Numbered from the stretch's first letter, positions 38,566-49,070 are shown. The stretch: 64,000 bases of DNA from Thauera butanivorans NBRC 103042 (GCF_001591165.1 NZ_BCUG01000016.1:62001-126000), one strand, 5' to 3'. The notes: generated by a model not told the origin, from the letters alone. A program made the numbers and translations.

Positions 38566-38615
38566 ATTCCCCTTCGCGCTGCGCGAAGCGGGGGATGGGC
38601 GCCTTTTCGTTTTTT
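38559..38615 (+). terminator. Leader terminator regulated by antitermination, upstream of nrtA
   Basis: A long stem: GGCG-TCCAT-CCCC at 38559-38572 pairs with GGGG-ATGGG-CGCC at 38590-38603, around an inner TTCGCG/CGCGAA stem. It is followed by TTTTCGTTTTTT (38604-38615). It lies between the promoter and nrtA, so it blocks the operon unless P2 forms. Confidence 0.9.
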
Positions 38616-38638
38616 CCATGCTTTCCAAGGAGCACATC

Positions 38639-39898
38639 ATGAAGACGCTCAAGACCGGAACCACGGTGCTGTCGCGCCGCGGCTTCATCAAGGCGGGGGC
38701 CGCGGCCGGCACGGCCGCGCTGCTGCCGGGCCTGTTTCCCGGCGGCGCCTGGGCCGCCGGCTCCGATGCGCCGGAAAAGAAGGAGATCAAGGTCGGCTTC
38801 ATCCCGCTGACCGACTGTGCCTCGGTGGTGATGGCGGCGGTGAAGAAGTTCGACGAGAAGTACGGCATCAGGATCGTGCCGAGCAAGGAAGCGAACTGGG
38901 CCTCGGTGCGCGACAAGCTGCTGTCGGGCGAGTTGGATGCCGCGCACGTGCTGTACGGCCTCGTCTATGGCGTGCATATGGGCGTCGGCGGGCCGAAGCG
39001 GGACATGGCGGTGCTGATGACGCTGAACAACAACGGCCAGGCCATCACGCTCGCGTCCCAGTTGAAGGAGAAGGGCGTGGCCGATGGCGCGTCGCTGAAG
39101 AAGCTGGTGGCGGCGAACGAACCGGGCAGCTACACCTTCGCCCAGACCTTCCCGACCGGCACCCATGCGATGTGGCTGTACTACTGGCTGGCGGCGCACG
39201 ACATTCATCCGTTCAAGGACGTCAAGAGCATCGTCGTGCCGCCGCCGCAGATGGTGGCCAACGCCCGCGTCGGCAACATGCACGGCTACTGCGTCGGCGA
39301 GCCCTGGAACCAGCGCGCGGTCATCGACGGCATCGGTTTCACCGCGGTCACCACCCAGGACATCTGGACCGACCATCCGGAGAAGGTGCTCGGCACGAGC
39401 GCCGCCTGGGTCGACAAGCATCCCAACGCGGCGCGGGCACTGACCGCCGCGGTGCTCGACGCCTCGCGCTGGATCGACGCCTCGGAGGCCAACCGCAAGG
39501 AGACGGCCAAGGTCATCGCCGCGCGCTCCTACGTCAATACCGACGTCGACGTCATCGAAGGCCGGGTCCTCGGCCACTACGACAACGGCCTCGGCCGCAA
39601 GTGGCAGGACGCCAACGCGATGAAGTTCTTCCGCGACGGCGCCGCGACCTTCCCCTGGCTCTCCGACGGCATGTGGTTCCTGACCCAGCACCGGCGCTGG
39701 GGCCTGCTCGACAGGGACGTCGATTACCTGGCGACCGCCCGCGCGATCAATCGCCTCGACATCTACCGCCAGGCGGCGACCGCGGCCGGCGCCGCCCTGC
39801 CCGCGGGCGAGATGCGCAGCAGCACGCTGATCGACGGCGTGGTGTGGGACGGCACGGAGCCGGCGAAGTATGCCGGCAGCTTCAAGCTCAAGGCCTGA
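38639..39898 (+). CDS. nrtA: Nitrate ABC transporter substrate-binding protein NrtA
   Basis: A 419-residue periplasmic nitrate-binding protein of the CmpA/NrtA family. The twin-arginine signal (LSRRGFIKAG, cleaved near GAWAAG) is at residues 12-42. The mature part contains VGFIPLTDCASVVMAA and the conserved GEPWNQRA region. The ATG at 38639 is chosen over the ATG seven codons earlier, because AAGGAG lies 7 bp before it. First gene of the nrtA-nrtB-nrtD-nirB-nirD-nas run. Confidence 0.93.
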   Translation: MKTLKTGTTVLSRRGFIKAGAAAGTAALLPGLFPGGAWAAGSDAPEKKEIKVGFIPLTDCASVVMAAVKKFDEKYGIRIVPSKEANWASVRDKLLSGELDAAHVLYGLVYGVHMGVGGPKRDMAVLMTLNNNGQAITLASQLKEKGVADGASLKKLVAANEPGSYTFAQTFPTGTHAMWLYYWLAAHDIHPFKDVKSIVVPPPQMVANARVGNMHGYCVGEPWNQRAVIDGIGFTAVTTQDIWTDHPEKVLGTSAAWVDKHPNAARALTAAVLDASRWIDASEANRKETAKVIAARSYVNTDVDVIEGRVLGHYDNGLGRKWQDANAMKFFRDGAATFPWLSDGMWFLTQHRRWGLLDRDVDYLATARAINRLDIYRQAATAAGAALPAGEMRSSTLIDGVVWDGTEPAKYAGSFKLKA

Positions 39899-39914
39899 AC
39901 CGGAGGACGGAAAC

Positions 39915-40901
39915 ATGACTGCAGCAATGATCGCGGCGCGGCCGGGAAACATGGCCGGAACCGACGCCACCGAAGCCGATGCCGGCAGGACGGCGGTGCC
40001 GATCGACGAGACAGGGAATGAGCTGCCGGCGACGGCGAGCGCAGCCAAGGTGGAAGGCGGCGTGAAAGAAAAGGCGGGAAAAAGCGCCAGCCCGCCGGCC
40101 GAACCGCTGGCCGGCCGGATCGGCGAGTGGGCCAGGGCCGCACTGCGCACGGTGCTGCCGCCGCTGGCCGGGCTGGCGCTGCTGATCGGCATCTGGCATC
40201 TCGCCACCTTCGGCGGCGGCGGCATTCCCGGCCCGGGCCAGACCTGGGATGCGGCGGTGGCGCTGTTCTCCGATCCTTTCTACATCGACGGGCCGAACGA
40301 CCAGGGCATCGGCTGGAACGTGCTCGCCTCGCTCGAACGGGTCGGCATCGGCTTCGGCATCGCCGCATTGGTCGGCATTCCGGCGGGCTTCCTGCTTGGC
40401 CGCTTCGCGCTGCTGTCGCAGATGCTGAACCCGATCATCAGCCTGCTGCGGCCGGTGTCGCCGCTGGCCTGGCTGCCGATCGGCCTGCTGGTGTTCCAGC
40501 GTGCCGATCCGGCGGCGACCTGGACCATCTTCATCTGCTCGATCTGGCCGATGATCCTCAACACCGCCCAGGGTGTCACCCGCGTGCCGCAGGACTATCT
40601 CAACGTCGCCCGCGTGCTGAACCTGTCGGAGTGGAAGGTCTTCACCAGGATCCTGTTCCCGGCGGTGCTGCCCTACATGCTGACCGGCATCCGCCTGTCG
40701 ATCGGCACAGCCTGGCTGGTCATCGTCGCCGCGGAGATGCTCACCGGTGGCGTCGGCATCGGCTTCTGGGTGTGGGACGAATGGAACAACCTCAAGGTCG
40801 AGCACATCATCATCGCGATCTTCGTCATCGGCATCGTCGGCCTGATCCTCGAGCAGATGCTGATGCTGGTCGCCCGCCGTTTCAGTTACGAGAACCGTTG
40901 A
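39915..40901 (+). CDS. nrtB: Nitrate ABC transporter permease NrtB
   Basis: A 328-residue permease of the NrtB/SsuC type. A polar, Ala/Glu-rich cytoplasmic N-terminus of about 75 residues is followed by six hydrophobic helices. The coupling-loop EAA motif is in the region ending LNLSEWKVFTRILFPAVLPY. The start ATG at 39915 has GGAGG upstream. It is 16 bp after nrtA and 11 bp before the ATPase gene. The long N-terminus is unusual in length but low in complexity. Confidence 0.92.
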   Translation: MTAAMIAARPGNMAGTDATEADAGRTAVPIDETGNELPATASAAKVEGGVKEKAGKSASPPAEPLAGRIGEWARAALRTVLPPLAGLALLIGIWHLATFGGGGIPGPGQTWDAAVALFSDPFYIDGPNDQGIGWNVLASLERVGIGFGIAALVGIPAGFLLGRFALLSQMLNPIISLLRPVSPLAWLPIGLLVFQRADPAATWTIFICSIWPMILNTAQGVTRVPQDYLNVARVLNLSEWKVFTRILFPAVLPYMLTGIRLSIGTAWLVIVAAEMLTGGVGIGFWVWDEWNNLKVEHIIIAIFVIGIVGLILEQMLMLVARRFSYENR

Positions 40902-40912
40902 GGAGACCCATC

Positions 40913-41707
40913 ATGACGAAGAAGATCGTCCAGATCGAGAATGTCGGCCAGAGTTTCGACACCAAGAAGGGCAGGTTCGTCGCCCTGCGCGACATCGATC
41001 TCGACATCCACGAAGGCGAGAGCATCGCGCTGATCGGCCATTCCGGCTGCGGCAAGTCGACGCTGCTGAACCTGATCGCCGGGCTGACCCGGCCGAGCAG
41101 CGGCGTGATGCTGTGCGGCGGGCGCGAGATCGCCGGCCCGGGGCCGGAACGCGCGGTGGTGTTCCAGAACCACTCGCTGCTGCCCTGGCTGACCTGCTTC
41201 GACAACGTCTATCTCGCCGTCGAGCGCGTGTTCGCGGCCAAGGAGGGCAAGGCCAGCCTGAAGCGGCGCACCCACGAGGCGCTCGAACTGGTCGGCCTGG
41301 CCCATGCCGAGACCAAGTTCCCGCACGAGATCTCGGGCGGCATGAAGCAGCGCGTCGGCATCGCCCGGGCGTTGTCGATGCAGCCGCGCATCCTGCTGAT
41401 GGACGAGCCTTTCGGCGCCCTCGACGCGCTGACCCGGGCCAACCTGCAGGACGAGCTGATGAAGATCCTCGCCGCGACCAAGGCGACGATGGTGATGGTC
41501 ACCCACGACGTCGACGAGGCGGTGCTGCTGTCGGATCGCGTGGTGATGCTGACCAACGGCCCGGCGGCAACCATCGGCGAGATCCTCGAGGTCGGCATCG
41601 AGCGGCCGCGCGACCGGCTGGCCCTGGCGCATGACGCCCATTTCGGCGAATGCCGCGCGGCGATCATGGAATTCCTCTACCACAAGCAGTTGAAGCGCGC
41701 CGCCTAG
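40913..41707 (+). CDS. nrtD: Nitrate ABC transporter ATP-binding protein (NrtD type)
   Basis: A 264-residue ATPase. It shows Walker A GHSGCGKST, signature SGGMKQRVGIARAL, Walker B ILLMDEPFGALD and the switch histidine in MVTHDVDEA. It is a single-domain protein without the NrtA-like regulatory half of cyanobacterial NrtC, so it probably works as a homodimer. AGGAG precedes the ATG. It ends 85 bp before nirB; a 7-bp hairpin lies in that gap. Confidence 0.93.
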   Translation: MTKKIVQIENVGQSFDTKKGRFVALRDIDLDIHEGESIALIGHSGCGKSTLLNLIAGLTRPSSGVMLCGGREIAGPGPERAVVFQNHSLLPWLTCFDNVYLAVERVFAAKEGKASLKRRTHEALELVGLAHAETKFPHEISGGMKQRVGIARALSMQPRILLMDEPFGALDALTRANLQDELMKILAATKATMVMVTHDVDEAVLLSDRVVMLTNGPAATIGEILEVGIERPRDRLALAHDAHFGECRAAIMEFLYHKQLKRAA

Positions 41708-41735
41708 GCGCCGCAGACAGCCACGGCTTGCACGG

Positions 41736-41752
41736 CTGCCGCGACGCGGCAG
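41736..41752 (+). other. Hairpin between nrtD and nirB
   Basis: CTGCCGC-GAC-GCGGCAG, a perfect 7-bp stem without a T-run, in the 85-bp intercistronic gap. It probably affects message stability or processing rather than termination. Confidence 0.4.
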
Positions 41753-41792
41753 GCTGCTGCATCGCCGTGCCCATGGCCTGAAGGAGAACCTC

Positions 41793-44357
41793 ATGCATCA
41801 GCAAAGACTCGTGGTGGTCGGCAACGGCATGGTCGGCCACCGCTTCGTGCAGGAACTGCTCGCACTGCACCCCGACCTGCCGGCCGCCGGCCTGGCCGTC
41901 ACCGTGCTCGGCGAGGAGCCGCGCCCGGCCTACGACCGCGTGCATCTGTCCAGCTTCTTTTCCGGCACCCGCGCCGAGGAACTGTCGCTGGTCGAGCCCG
42001 GCTTCTATGAGCGGCCGGGACTGACGCTGCGCCTGGACGCGCGCGTCGCCAGCATCGAACGGCGCAACAACACCTTGCAACTGGCCGACGGCGAAGTGCT
42101 GGCCTACGACAAGCTGGTGCTGGCCACCGGTTCCTACCCCTTCGTGCCGCCGGTGCCGGGCCGCGACCGCGACGCCTGCCACGTCTATCGCACCATCGAG
42201 GACCTGGAAGCGATGCAGGCCAGCGGTGCCCGTTCCAGCAGCGGCGTGGTAGTCGGCGGCGGCCTGCTCGGGCTGGAATGCGCCAAGGCGCTGCGCGACA
42301 TGGGCCTGCGCACGCACGTGGTCGAATTCGCCCCACGGCTGATGGTGGTGCAGGTCGACGACGGCGGCGGGCGCGTCCTGCGCAGCCGGATCGAGGATCT
42401 GGGCGTGCAGGTGCATACCGAGCGCAACACGGTGGAGATCATCGACGGTCGCCAGGCGCGCCACCGCATGGTGTTCGCCGACGGCAGCTGGCTGGAGACC
42501 GACATGATCGTGTTCTCCGCCGGCATCCGTGCCCGTGACGAACTGGCGCGCCAGTGCCTGCTCGCGATCGGTCCGCGCGGCGGCGTGGTGATCGACGACC
42601 ACTGCCGCAGCAGCGATCCGGACATCTACGCGATCGGCGAGTGCGCGTCGTGGAACGAGCAGGTCTTTGGCCTGGTCGCGCCCGGCTACGACATGGCGCG
42701 GGTGGCGGCCCGGCACCTCGGCGGCGTGGCCGATGCCGTCTTCGCCGGCGCCGACATGAGTACCAAGCTCAAGCTCATGGGCGTGGATGTCGCCAGCATC
42801 GGCGATGCCCAGGGCAGGACGCGGGGCGCGCTGTCCTGCGTGTTCACCGACGAGCTCAAGCAGATCTACAAGAAGCTGGTGGTCAGCGCCGACCGCAAGC
42901 GGCTGCTGGGCGCGGTACTGGTGGGCGACGCGGCCGAATACGGCACGCTGCTGCAGATGATGCTCAACGGCATTGCCCTGCCCGAAGCGCCCGAGCAGAT
43001 GATCCTGCCCGCCGCCGACGGCACGGCCAAAGCCGGCCTTGGCGTGGATGCGCTGCCCGAGGGTGCGGTGCTGTGCTCGTGCAACGGCGTCACCAAGGGC
43101 CAGCTGTGCGCGGCGGTGGCCGACGGCGCGCACAGCATCGGTGAACTGAAGTCCGCGACCCGCGCCGGCACCTCCTGCGGCGGCTGCGTGCCGCTGGTGA
43201 CCCAGGTGCTCAACGCCGAGCTGAAGCGCCAGGGCGTGGAAGTCAGCAAGCACCTGTGCGAGCACTTCGCCTGGTCGCGCCAGGAGCTGTACCACCTGGT
43301 GCGCGTGGGCGGGATCCGTAGTTTCGCCGAACTGCTGCAGCGCCACGGCAAGGGCCGCGGCTGCGACATCTGCAAGCCGGTCGCGGCCAGCATCCTGGCA
43401 AGCTGCTGGAACGACTTCATCCTGAACCGGGACCAGGCACGGCTGCAGGATTCGAACGACTACTTCCTCGGCAACATCCAGAAGGACGGCAGCTACTCCG
43501 TGGTGCCGCGCGTGGCCGCCGGCGAGATCACGCCGGAGCAGTTGATCGCGATCGGCCGCATCGCCAGCAAGTACGGGCTGTACACCAAGATCACCGGCGG
43601 CCAGCGCATCGACATGTTCGGCGCCCAGGTGCACGAGCTGCCGCTGATCTGGCGCGAGCTGGTCGATGCCGGCTTCGAGAGCGGCCATGCCTACGGCAAG
43701 TCGCTGCGCACGGTGAAGAGCTGTGTCGGCTCGACCTGGTGCCGCTACGGCGTGCAGGATTCGGTGGGCATGGCGATCCGGCTCGAGAACCGCTACAAGG
43801 GCTTGCGCGCGCCGCACAAGATCAAGTTCGGCGTCTCCGGCTGCACCCGCGAATGCGCCGAGGCGCAGGGCAAGGACGTCGGCGTGATCGCCACCGAGCG
43901 CGGCTGGAACCTCTACGTCTGCGGCAACGGCGGCATGAAGCCGCGCCACGCCGAGCTGCTCGCCAGCGACCTCGACGAGGCCACGCTGGTGCGCATGATC
44001 GACCGCTTCCTGATGTTCTACATCCGCACTGCCGACCGCCTGCAGCGCACCAGCACCTGGCGCGACAACCTCGAAGGCGGGCTGGACTACCTCAAGGCGG
44101 TGATCCTCGAGGACAGCCTCGGGCTGGCTGCCGAACTGGAAGCCGAAATGGCCCAGGTGGTCGGCAGCTACGCCTGCGAATGGAAGAAGGCCATCGAGGA
44201 CCCGGCGGTGCTGCGGCGCATGCGCACTTTCGTCAACAGCGACGCGGCCGACGACAACATCGTCTTCGTGCGCGAACGCGGCCAGATCCGTCCGGCCACC
44301 GAGGCCGAGAAGCGCGAGCGCTTCAAGGGCATTCCGGTCGTCGCCGAAACCGTCTGA
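41793..44357 (+). CDS. nirB: Nitrite reductase [NAD(P)H] large subunit NirB (second, complete copy)
   Basis: An 854-residue cytoplasmic enzyme reducing nitrite to ammonium. The FAD/NAD(P)H oxidoreductase part is residues 1-400 (VVVGNGMVGHRF dinucleotide fold). A [2Fe-2S] BFD-like region follows (CSCNGVTKGQ near 426, TSCGGC near 460). The siroheme/[4Fe-4S] sulfite-reductase-like part is about 555-850, with TGGQRID, CVGSTWC and GCTREC. An AAGGAG ribosome binding site precedes the ATG. It is in line with the nitrate importer and nitrate reductase. The first copy at the window's left edge shares four long blocks of identical DNA with this gene. Confidence 0.97.
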   Translation: MHQQRLVVVGNGMVGHRFVQELLALHPDLPAAGLAVTVLGEEPRPAYDRVHLSSFFSGTRAEELSLVEPGFYERPGLTLRLDARVASIERRNNTLQLADGEVLAYDKLVLATGSYPFVPPVPGRDRDACHVYRTIEDLEAMQASGARSSSGVVVGGGLLGLECAKALRDMGLRTHVVEFAPRLMVVQVDDGGGRVLRSRIEDLGVQVHTERNTVEIIDGRQARHRMVFADGSWLETDMIVFSAGIRARDELARQCLLAIGPRGGVVIDDHCRSSDPDIYAIGECASWNEQVFGLVAPGYDMARVAARHLGGVADAVFAGADMSTKLKLMGVDVASIGDAQGRTRGALSCVFTDELKQIYKKLVVSADRKRLLGAVLVGDAAEYGTLLQMMLNGIALPEAPEQMILPAADGTAKAGLGVDALPEGAVLCSCNGVTKGQLCAAVADGAHSIGELKSATRAGTSCGGCVPLVTQVLNAELKRQGVEVSKHLCEHFAWSRQELYHLVRVGGIRSFAELLQRHGKGRGCDICKPVAASILASCWNDFILNRDQARLQDSNDYFLGNIQKDGSYSVVPRVAAGEITPEQLIAIGRIASKYGLYTKITGGQRIDMFGAQVHELPLIWRELVDAGFESGHAYGKSLRTVKSCVGSTWCRYGVQDSVGMAIRLENRYKGLRAPHKIKFGVSGCTRECAEAQGKDVGVIATERGWNLYVCGNGGMKPRHAELLASDLDEATLVRMIDRFLMFYIRTADRLQRTSTWRDNLEGGLDYLKAVILEDSLGLAAELEAEMAQVVGSYACEWKKAIEDPAVLRRMRTFVNSDAADDNIVFVRERGQIRPATEAEKRERFKGIPVVAETV

Positions 44358-44368
44358 AGGAGCCTGCC

Positions 44369-44773
44369 ATGACCGTCATGACCGCCCCCGCCGCCGCCGC
44401 CGTGGCGGCACACGTTCCCGCGGCAGCGCCTGCCGTTGCCGCCACCGCCGGACCGGTGTGGCAGCCGGTCTGCGCGCTGGACGACATCTGGCCCGACACC
44501 GGCGTGTGCGCGCTGCTGGGCGGCCGCCAGATCGCCATCTTCCGCCTCGCCGACGACAGCCTCTACGCCATCGACAACCACGACCCCAACAGCGGTGCCA
44601 ACGTGCTGTGGCGCGGCATCGTCGGAGACCTCGGCGGCGAGCCGGTGGTGGCTTCGCCGATCTACAAGCAGCACTACCGGCTGCGCGACGGCGGCTGCAT
44701 CGAGAATCCGGACACGCCGCTCGCCACCTGGGCCGTCGAACTGCGCGGCGGCACGGTATGGGTCGAAGCCTGA
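44369..44773 (+). CDS. nirD: Nitrite reductase small subunit NirD (second copy)
   Basis: A 134-residue Rieske-fold subunit. It has an Ala/Val/Pro-rich N-terminal extension of about 28 residues before the conserved [20 protein letters not shown] start. YAIDNHDP and [14 protein letters not shown] are typical. It lacks full Rieske ligands, like other NirD. The start ATG at 44369 follows AAGGAG; a shorter form from the ATG at residue 4 is possible. It sits between nirB (11 bp) and the nitrate reductase gene (10 bp). Confidence 0.92.
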   Translation: MTVMTAPAAAAVAAHVPAAAPAVAATAGPVWQPVCALDDIWPDTGVCALLGGRQIAIFRLADDSLYAIDNHDPNSGANVLWRGIVGDLGGEPVVASPIYKQHYRLRDGGCIENPDTPLATWAVELRGGTVWVEA

Positions 44774-44783
44774 GGTTGCTGCG

Positions 44784-47700
44784 ATGACGACGGCGGCCAG
44801 CGTGGTGAAATCCGTCTGCCCCTACTGCGGCGTCGGCTGCGGCCTGCGCATGGAGGTGGCGGACGGCAAGGTGGTGAAGGTCAGCGGCGACAAGTCGCAC
44901 CCGAGCAACTTCGGCCGCCTGTGCACCAAGGGCAGCACCTGCGCCCAGCCGATCGGCGATCCGGGGCGGCTGACCCACGCCTACCTGCGCAGCCGGCGCG
45001 AGCAGGATCCGGTGCCGGCCGCGATCGACCAGGCCATCGCCGAAACCGCCGGCCGCCTGCGCCGCATCCTGGAGCGCGATGGCCCGGACGCCATCGCCTT
45101 ATACGTCTCCGGCCAGATGTCGCTGGAAGCGCAGTACCTCGCCAACAAGCTCGCCAAGGGCTGGATCGGCACCCGCAACATCGAGTCGAACTCGCGCCTG
45201 TGCATGGCCGGCGCCGGCAGCGGCTACAAGCTCTCGCTGGGTTCGGACGGTCCGCCCGGCTCCTACCAGGACTTCGACCGCGCCGAGCTGTTCTTCGTCA
45301 TCGGCGCCAACATGGCCGACTGCCATCCGATCCTGTTCCTGCGCATGATGGACAGGGTCAAGGCCGGTGCGCGGCTGATCGTCGTCGATCCGCGGCGCAG
45401 CGCCACGGCGGAGAAGGCTGACCTGTTCCTGCAGATCCGGCCGGGCACCGACCTGGCCCTGCTCAACGGCCTGCTGCACCTGCTGGTTGGCAACGGCCGC
45501 ATCGACGAAGCCTTCATCGCCGAATTCACCGAGGGCTGGGAGGCGATGCCCGGCTTCCTCGCAGACTATCCGCCGGCGACCGTCGCCCGCATCACCGGGC
45601 TTGCCGAGGACGACATCCGCAAGGCCGCCGACTGGATCGGTCAGACGCCCGAGTGGATGAGCTGCTGGACCATGGGCCTGAACCAGAGCACGCGCGGCAC
45701 CTGGCACACCAATGCCCTCTGCAACCTGCACCTGGCCACCGGCGCGATCTGCCGCCCGGGCAGCGGACCGTTCTCGCTGACCGGCCAGCCCAATGCGATG
45801 GGCGGGCGCGAGATGGGCTACATGGGGCCGGGCCTGCCGGGCCAGCGCTCGGCGCTGTCGGCGCCCGACCGCGCTTTCGTCGAGCAGGCGTGGGGTTTGC
45901 CGGCCGGCACGCTGCGCGCGGAAGCGGGCGGCGGCACGGTGGCGATGTTCGAGGACATGGCTGTCGGCCGGATCAAGGCTTGCTGGATCATCTGCACCAA
46001 CCCGGTGGCCACCGTGCCCGACCGCGGCAAGGTGATCGCCGGCCTGCAGGCGGCCGAACTGGTGATCACCCAGGACGCCTTCCTCGACACCGAGACCAAC
46101 CGCTACGCCGACATCCTGCTGCCGGGCGCGCTGTGGGCCGAAGCCGACGGCGTGATGATCAACTCCGAACGCAACATGACGCTGGCGCAGCAGGCCGTGG
46201 CGCCGCCAGGCGAAGCCCTGCCGGACTGGCAGATCATCGCCCGCGTGGCCTGTGCGATGGGCTACGGCGACGGCTTCGACTACGCCTCGGCAGCCGAAGT
46301 GTTCGAGGAGATCAAAGGCTTCTGGAACCCCAAGACGGGCTACGACATCCGCGGCGCCAGCCACGAGCGCCTGCGCCGGGGCCCGCTGCAATGGCCTTGC
46401 CCGCCGGACGGCGAACGGGACCGCCAGCCGCTGCGCTACCTCAACGACGGTGTGAGCCAGGCGCTGAGGCAGGCGCCGGATGGCCGGCGGCCGCGGCTGG
46501 CCTTCGCCACCGACAGCGGCAGGGGCGTCTTCTTCGCCCGGCCGTGGCTGCCACCTGCCGAACTCCCGGACGAGGATTTTCCCTTCGTGCTCAATACCGG
46601 CCGCCTGCAGCACCAGTGGCACACGCTGACCAAGACCGGCAGGATCGCCACGCTGAACAAGCTCAATCCCGGCCCCTTCATCGAGCTTCATCCCGAAGAC
46701 GCGAAGCGGCTCGGCATCGCGGCCGGAGACCGGGTGGAAGTGCGTTCGCGCCGCGGGCGCGCGGTGCTGCCGGCCAGCATCTCCGACCGGGTGCGTGCGG
46801 GCAACTGCTTCGCTCCCTTCCACTGGAACGACGTGTTCGGAGAGAACCTGGCGATCAACGCGGTCACCAGCGATGCGGTGGATGAGGCATCGCTGCAGCC
46901 CGAATTGAAGTTCTGCGCCGTCACGTTGATGCGAGTGATGGGGGAAGCGGTGGCTGCGCCGGAAGCAGGCGCTGCCGGCAGCCGGCGCGAGGCCCGGGCC
47001 ATGCCGCATGCGGCGGCAACTGCAACTGTGCTTGCAGGCATGGACGCGCAGGGCCAAGACATCGAGGAACTGGACATGCAGCACATCGACGCCCTGGCCG
47101 GCTTGCTCGGTCTCGACGACACGCCGCCGCTCACGCTGGACGCCCATGAGCGCCTGTATCTGCAAGGCTATCTCGCTGCGCTGCGCACCGAGGCTGCGCG
47201 CAGCGGCGGCGGTGTGCCGGTACTGCCGCCCAGCGCTCCTCTTGAGACGTCGAAACGCCTGTTTCTCGACGGCATGCTGGCTGGGCTCTTCGCCCGCAGC
47301 CGGATCGGCGAAGCCTTGCCGGCGGCCGCGGGCAGCGGTGCCGGCGATATTGCTGCACGCCAGCCGGTGCTGGTCCTGTGGGCATCGCAGACCGGCAATG
47401 CCGAGGCCTGGGCAGCGCGCTGCGCCGGGCGTCTGGAGCAGGCAGGCCACGCCGTCACCGTGCTGGGCATGGACGCTGCCAGCCCGGACCGGTTGGCTGC
47501 GGCGCCGCGTGTGCTGCTGCTGGCCAGCACCTTCGGCGACGGCGATCCGCCCGACAACGGCAGCAGCTTGTGGGAGAAGCTGCAGACCGATGCCGTGCCC
47601 CGGCTCGATGGCACCGCCTTCGCCGTCCTCGCATTCGGCGACTCCAGCTACGACCAGTTCTGCGGCTTCGGCCGCAAGCTCGATGCCCGCCTGGAGGCGC

Positions 47701-49070
47701 TCGGCGCGCGCCGGCTGCTGCCGCGCGTCGACTGCGAGCCGGACGACGAGGACAAGGCAAGGGCATGGCTGGAAGCTGTCGTCGAGGCCTGGGCCGAGGC
47801 GGCTGAGCCGGTAGCCGAACCTGCCGCTGCATTCGCCGGAGCGGCGGATGCCGGCGAGTCGGCGTCCTTGCCGGCTGTGCCCCAGCCGGCAGCCGTGCCT
47901 GCCCCGCAGACCGATCGCATCGCGTCAGATCGTGCCGCACCCGGCCTGTCGCGGCCCGGCCGGGCCTCACCGCAGCCCGTCCGCCTGAAGCTCGACCGCC
48001 TGCTCAGCGGCGCCGGTGCGGGCAAGGAGGTGCGGCAGTTCGTGTTCGATCTGTCCGGCACCGGCCTGGCTTACGAGGCCGGGGACGCGCTGGGTGTGTG
48101 GCCGGGCAACTGCCCGGAATTGGTGGCGGAACTGCTGGCTGTGCTGAATCTGCCCGCGTCGGCCCTGGTGAGCGTCGACGGCCACGGCGAAATGACACTG
48201 GCCGACGCGCTGGTGCGCCACTTCGACATCACGCGCATCACGCCGGATCTGCTGCGCTTCGTCTGCGAGCGTTCGGCCAGTGCGGAACTCGCCCGCCTGT
48301 TCGGCGACGATCGCCGGGAGGCGCTGAAGGAGTGGCTGTGGGGCCGGCAGATCACCGATCTGCTGCTGCAGTTCCCGATCGAGGTCGAGGCCGGCGAATG
48401 GCTGCCGGTGCTGAAGCGGCTGCAGCCGCGGCTGTATTCGATTTCGTCCAGCCCCAAGGCCTGCCCCGACGAGGTGCATCTGACGGTCTCGACCGTGCGC
48501 TACGCCTGCGAGGGCCGGCCGCGCGGCGGCGTGTGCTCGACCTTCCTCGCCGACCGTGCGCAGCACGCCGAGGTGCCGGTCTTCGTGCAGCGCTCGGCCC
48601 ATTTCCGCCCGCCGCAGGATCCCGCCGCGCCGATGATCATGGTCGGTCCCGGCACCGGCATCGCGCCCTTCCGCGCCTTTCTGCAGGAGCGCCGCGCCAC
48701 CGGTGCAGGCGGGCGCAACTGGCTGTTGTTCGGCGAGCGGCATGCGGCCACCGGTTTCTACTACCGCGACGAACTGGAAGGCATGCTGCGCGACGGCAGC
48801 CTGCATCGGCTCGATACCGCTTTCTCGCGCGACCAGGCGGAAAAGGTCTACGTCCAGCAGCGCATGATCGAGCACGGTGCGCGGCTGTGGGCATGGCTGC
48901 AGGAGGGCGCCCATTTCTACGTCTGCGGCGATGCGGCACGCATGGCGCGCGACGTCGATGCGGCGCTGAAACAGGTGGTGGCCATCCACGGCGGCATGAG
49001 CGCCGAGCGCGCCGCCGAATGGGTGGCGGCGCTGGGCCGCGACCGGCGCTACCTGCGCGATGTGTATTGA
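44784..49070 (+). CDS. nasA: Assimilatory nitrate reductase fused to CysJ-like flavoprotein
   Basis: A 1428-residue fusion. Residues 1-690 are a Mo-bisMGD nitrate reductase with an N-terminal [4Fe-4S] site (C12, C15, C19, C47) and a C-terminal molybdopterin dinucleotide-binding domain. A linker of about 150 residues follows. Residues 860-1005 are a flavodoxin domain ([18 protein letters not shown]). Residues 1060-1428 are an FAD/NAD(P)H reductase module like sulfite reductase alpha ([27 protein letters not shown]). Electrons can thus flow from NADPH through FAD and FMN to the molybdenum site in one chain. Such fusions are annotated in other proteobacteria. It is the last gene of the nitrate operon. 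Confidence 0.93.
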   Translation: MTTAASVVKSVCPYCGVGCGLRMEVADGKVVKVSGDKSHPSNFGRLCTKGSTCAQPIGDPGRLTHAYLRSRREQDPVPAAIDQAIAETAGRLRRILERDGPDAIALYVSGQMSLEAQYLANKLAKGWIGTRNIESNSRLCMAGAGSGYKLSLGSDGPPGSYQDFDRAELFFVIGANMADCHPILFLRMMDRVKAGARLIVVDPRRSATAEKADLFLQIRPGTDLALLNGLLHLLVGNGRIDEAFIAEFTEGWEAMPGFLADYPPATVARITGLAEDDIRKAADWIGQTPEWMSCWTMGLNQSTRGTWHTNALCNLHLATGAICRPGSGPFSLTGQPNAMGGREMGYMGPGLPGQRSALSAPDRAFVEQAWGLPAGTLRAEAGGGTVAMFEDMAVGRIKACWIICTNPVATVPDRGKVIAGLQAAELVITQDAFLDTETNRYADILLPGALWAEADGVMINSERNMTLAQQAVAPPGEALPDWQIIARVACAMGYGDGFDYASAAEVFEEIKGFWNPKTGYDIRGASHERLRRGPLQWPCPPDGERDRQPLRYLNDGVSQALRQAPDGRRPRLAFATDSGRGVFFARPWLPPAELPDEDFPFVLNTGRLQHQWHTLTKTGRIATLNKLNPGPFIELHPEDAKRLGIAAGDRVEVRSRRGRAVLPASISDRVRAGNCFAPFHWNDVFGENLAINAVTSDAVDEASLQPELKFCAVTLMRVMGEAVAAPEAGAAGSRREARAMPHAAATATVLAGMDAQGQDIEELDMQHIDALAGLLGLDDTPPLTLDAHERLYLQGYLAALRTEAARSGGGVPVLPPSAPLETSKRLFLDGMLAGLFARSRIGEALPAAAGSGAGDIAARQPVLVLWASQTGNAEAWAARCAGRLEQAGHAVTVLGMDAASPDRLAAAPRVLLLASTFGDGDPPDNGSSLWEKLQTDAVPRLDGTAFAVLAFGDSSYDQFCGFGRKLDARLEALGARRLLPRVDCEPDDEDKARAWLEAVVEAWAEAAEPVAEPAAAFAGAADAGESASLPAVPQPAAVPAPQTDRIASDRAAPGLSRPGRASPQPVRLKLDRLLSGAGAGKEVRQFVFDLSGTGLAYEAGDALGVWPGNCPELVAELLAVLNLPASALVSVDGHGEMTLADALVRHFDITRITPDLLRFVCERSASAELARLFGDDRREALKEWLWGRQITDLLLQFPIEVEAGEWLPVLKRLQPRLYSISSSPKACPDEVHLTVSTVRYACEGRPRGGVCSTFLADRAQHAEVPVFVQRSAHFRPPQDPAAPMIMVGPGTGIAPFRAFLQERRATGAGGRNWLLFGERHAATGFYYRDELEGMLRDGSLHRLDTAFSRDQAEKVYVQQRMIEHGARLWAWLQEGAHFYVCGDAARMARDVDAALKQVVAIHGGMSAERAAEWVAALGRDRRYLRDVY

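Noticed and set aside
36791-40225. 1144-codon open frame on the minus strand over bluB, nasR and nrtA
   Set aside because: High-GC shadow frame: it lies antisense to three genes with clear family motifs and regulatory sites, and has low-complexity Arg/Gly/His-rich composition with no recognisable domain.
41708-41792. A second ANTAR leader before nirB (second copy)
   Set aside because: The hairpin there has a 3-nt loop and no terminator follows; nirB is evidently transcribed from the nrtA promoter.
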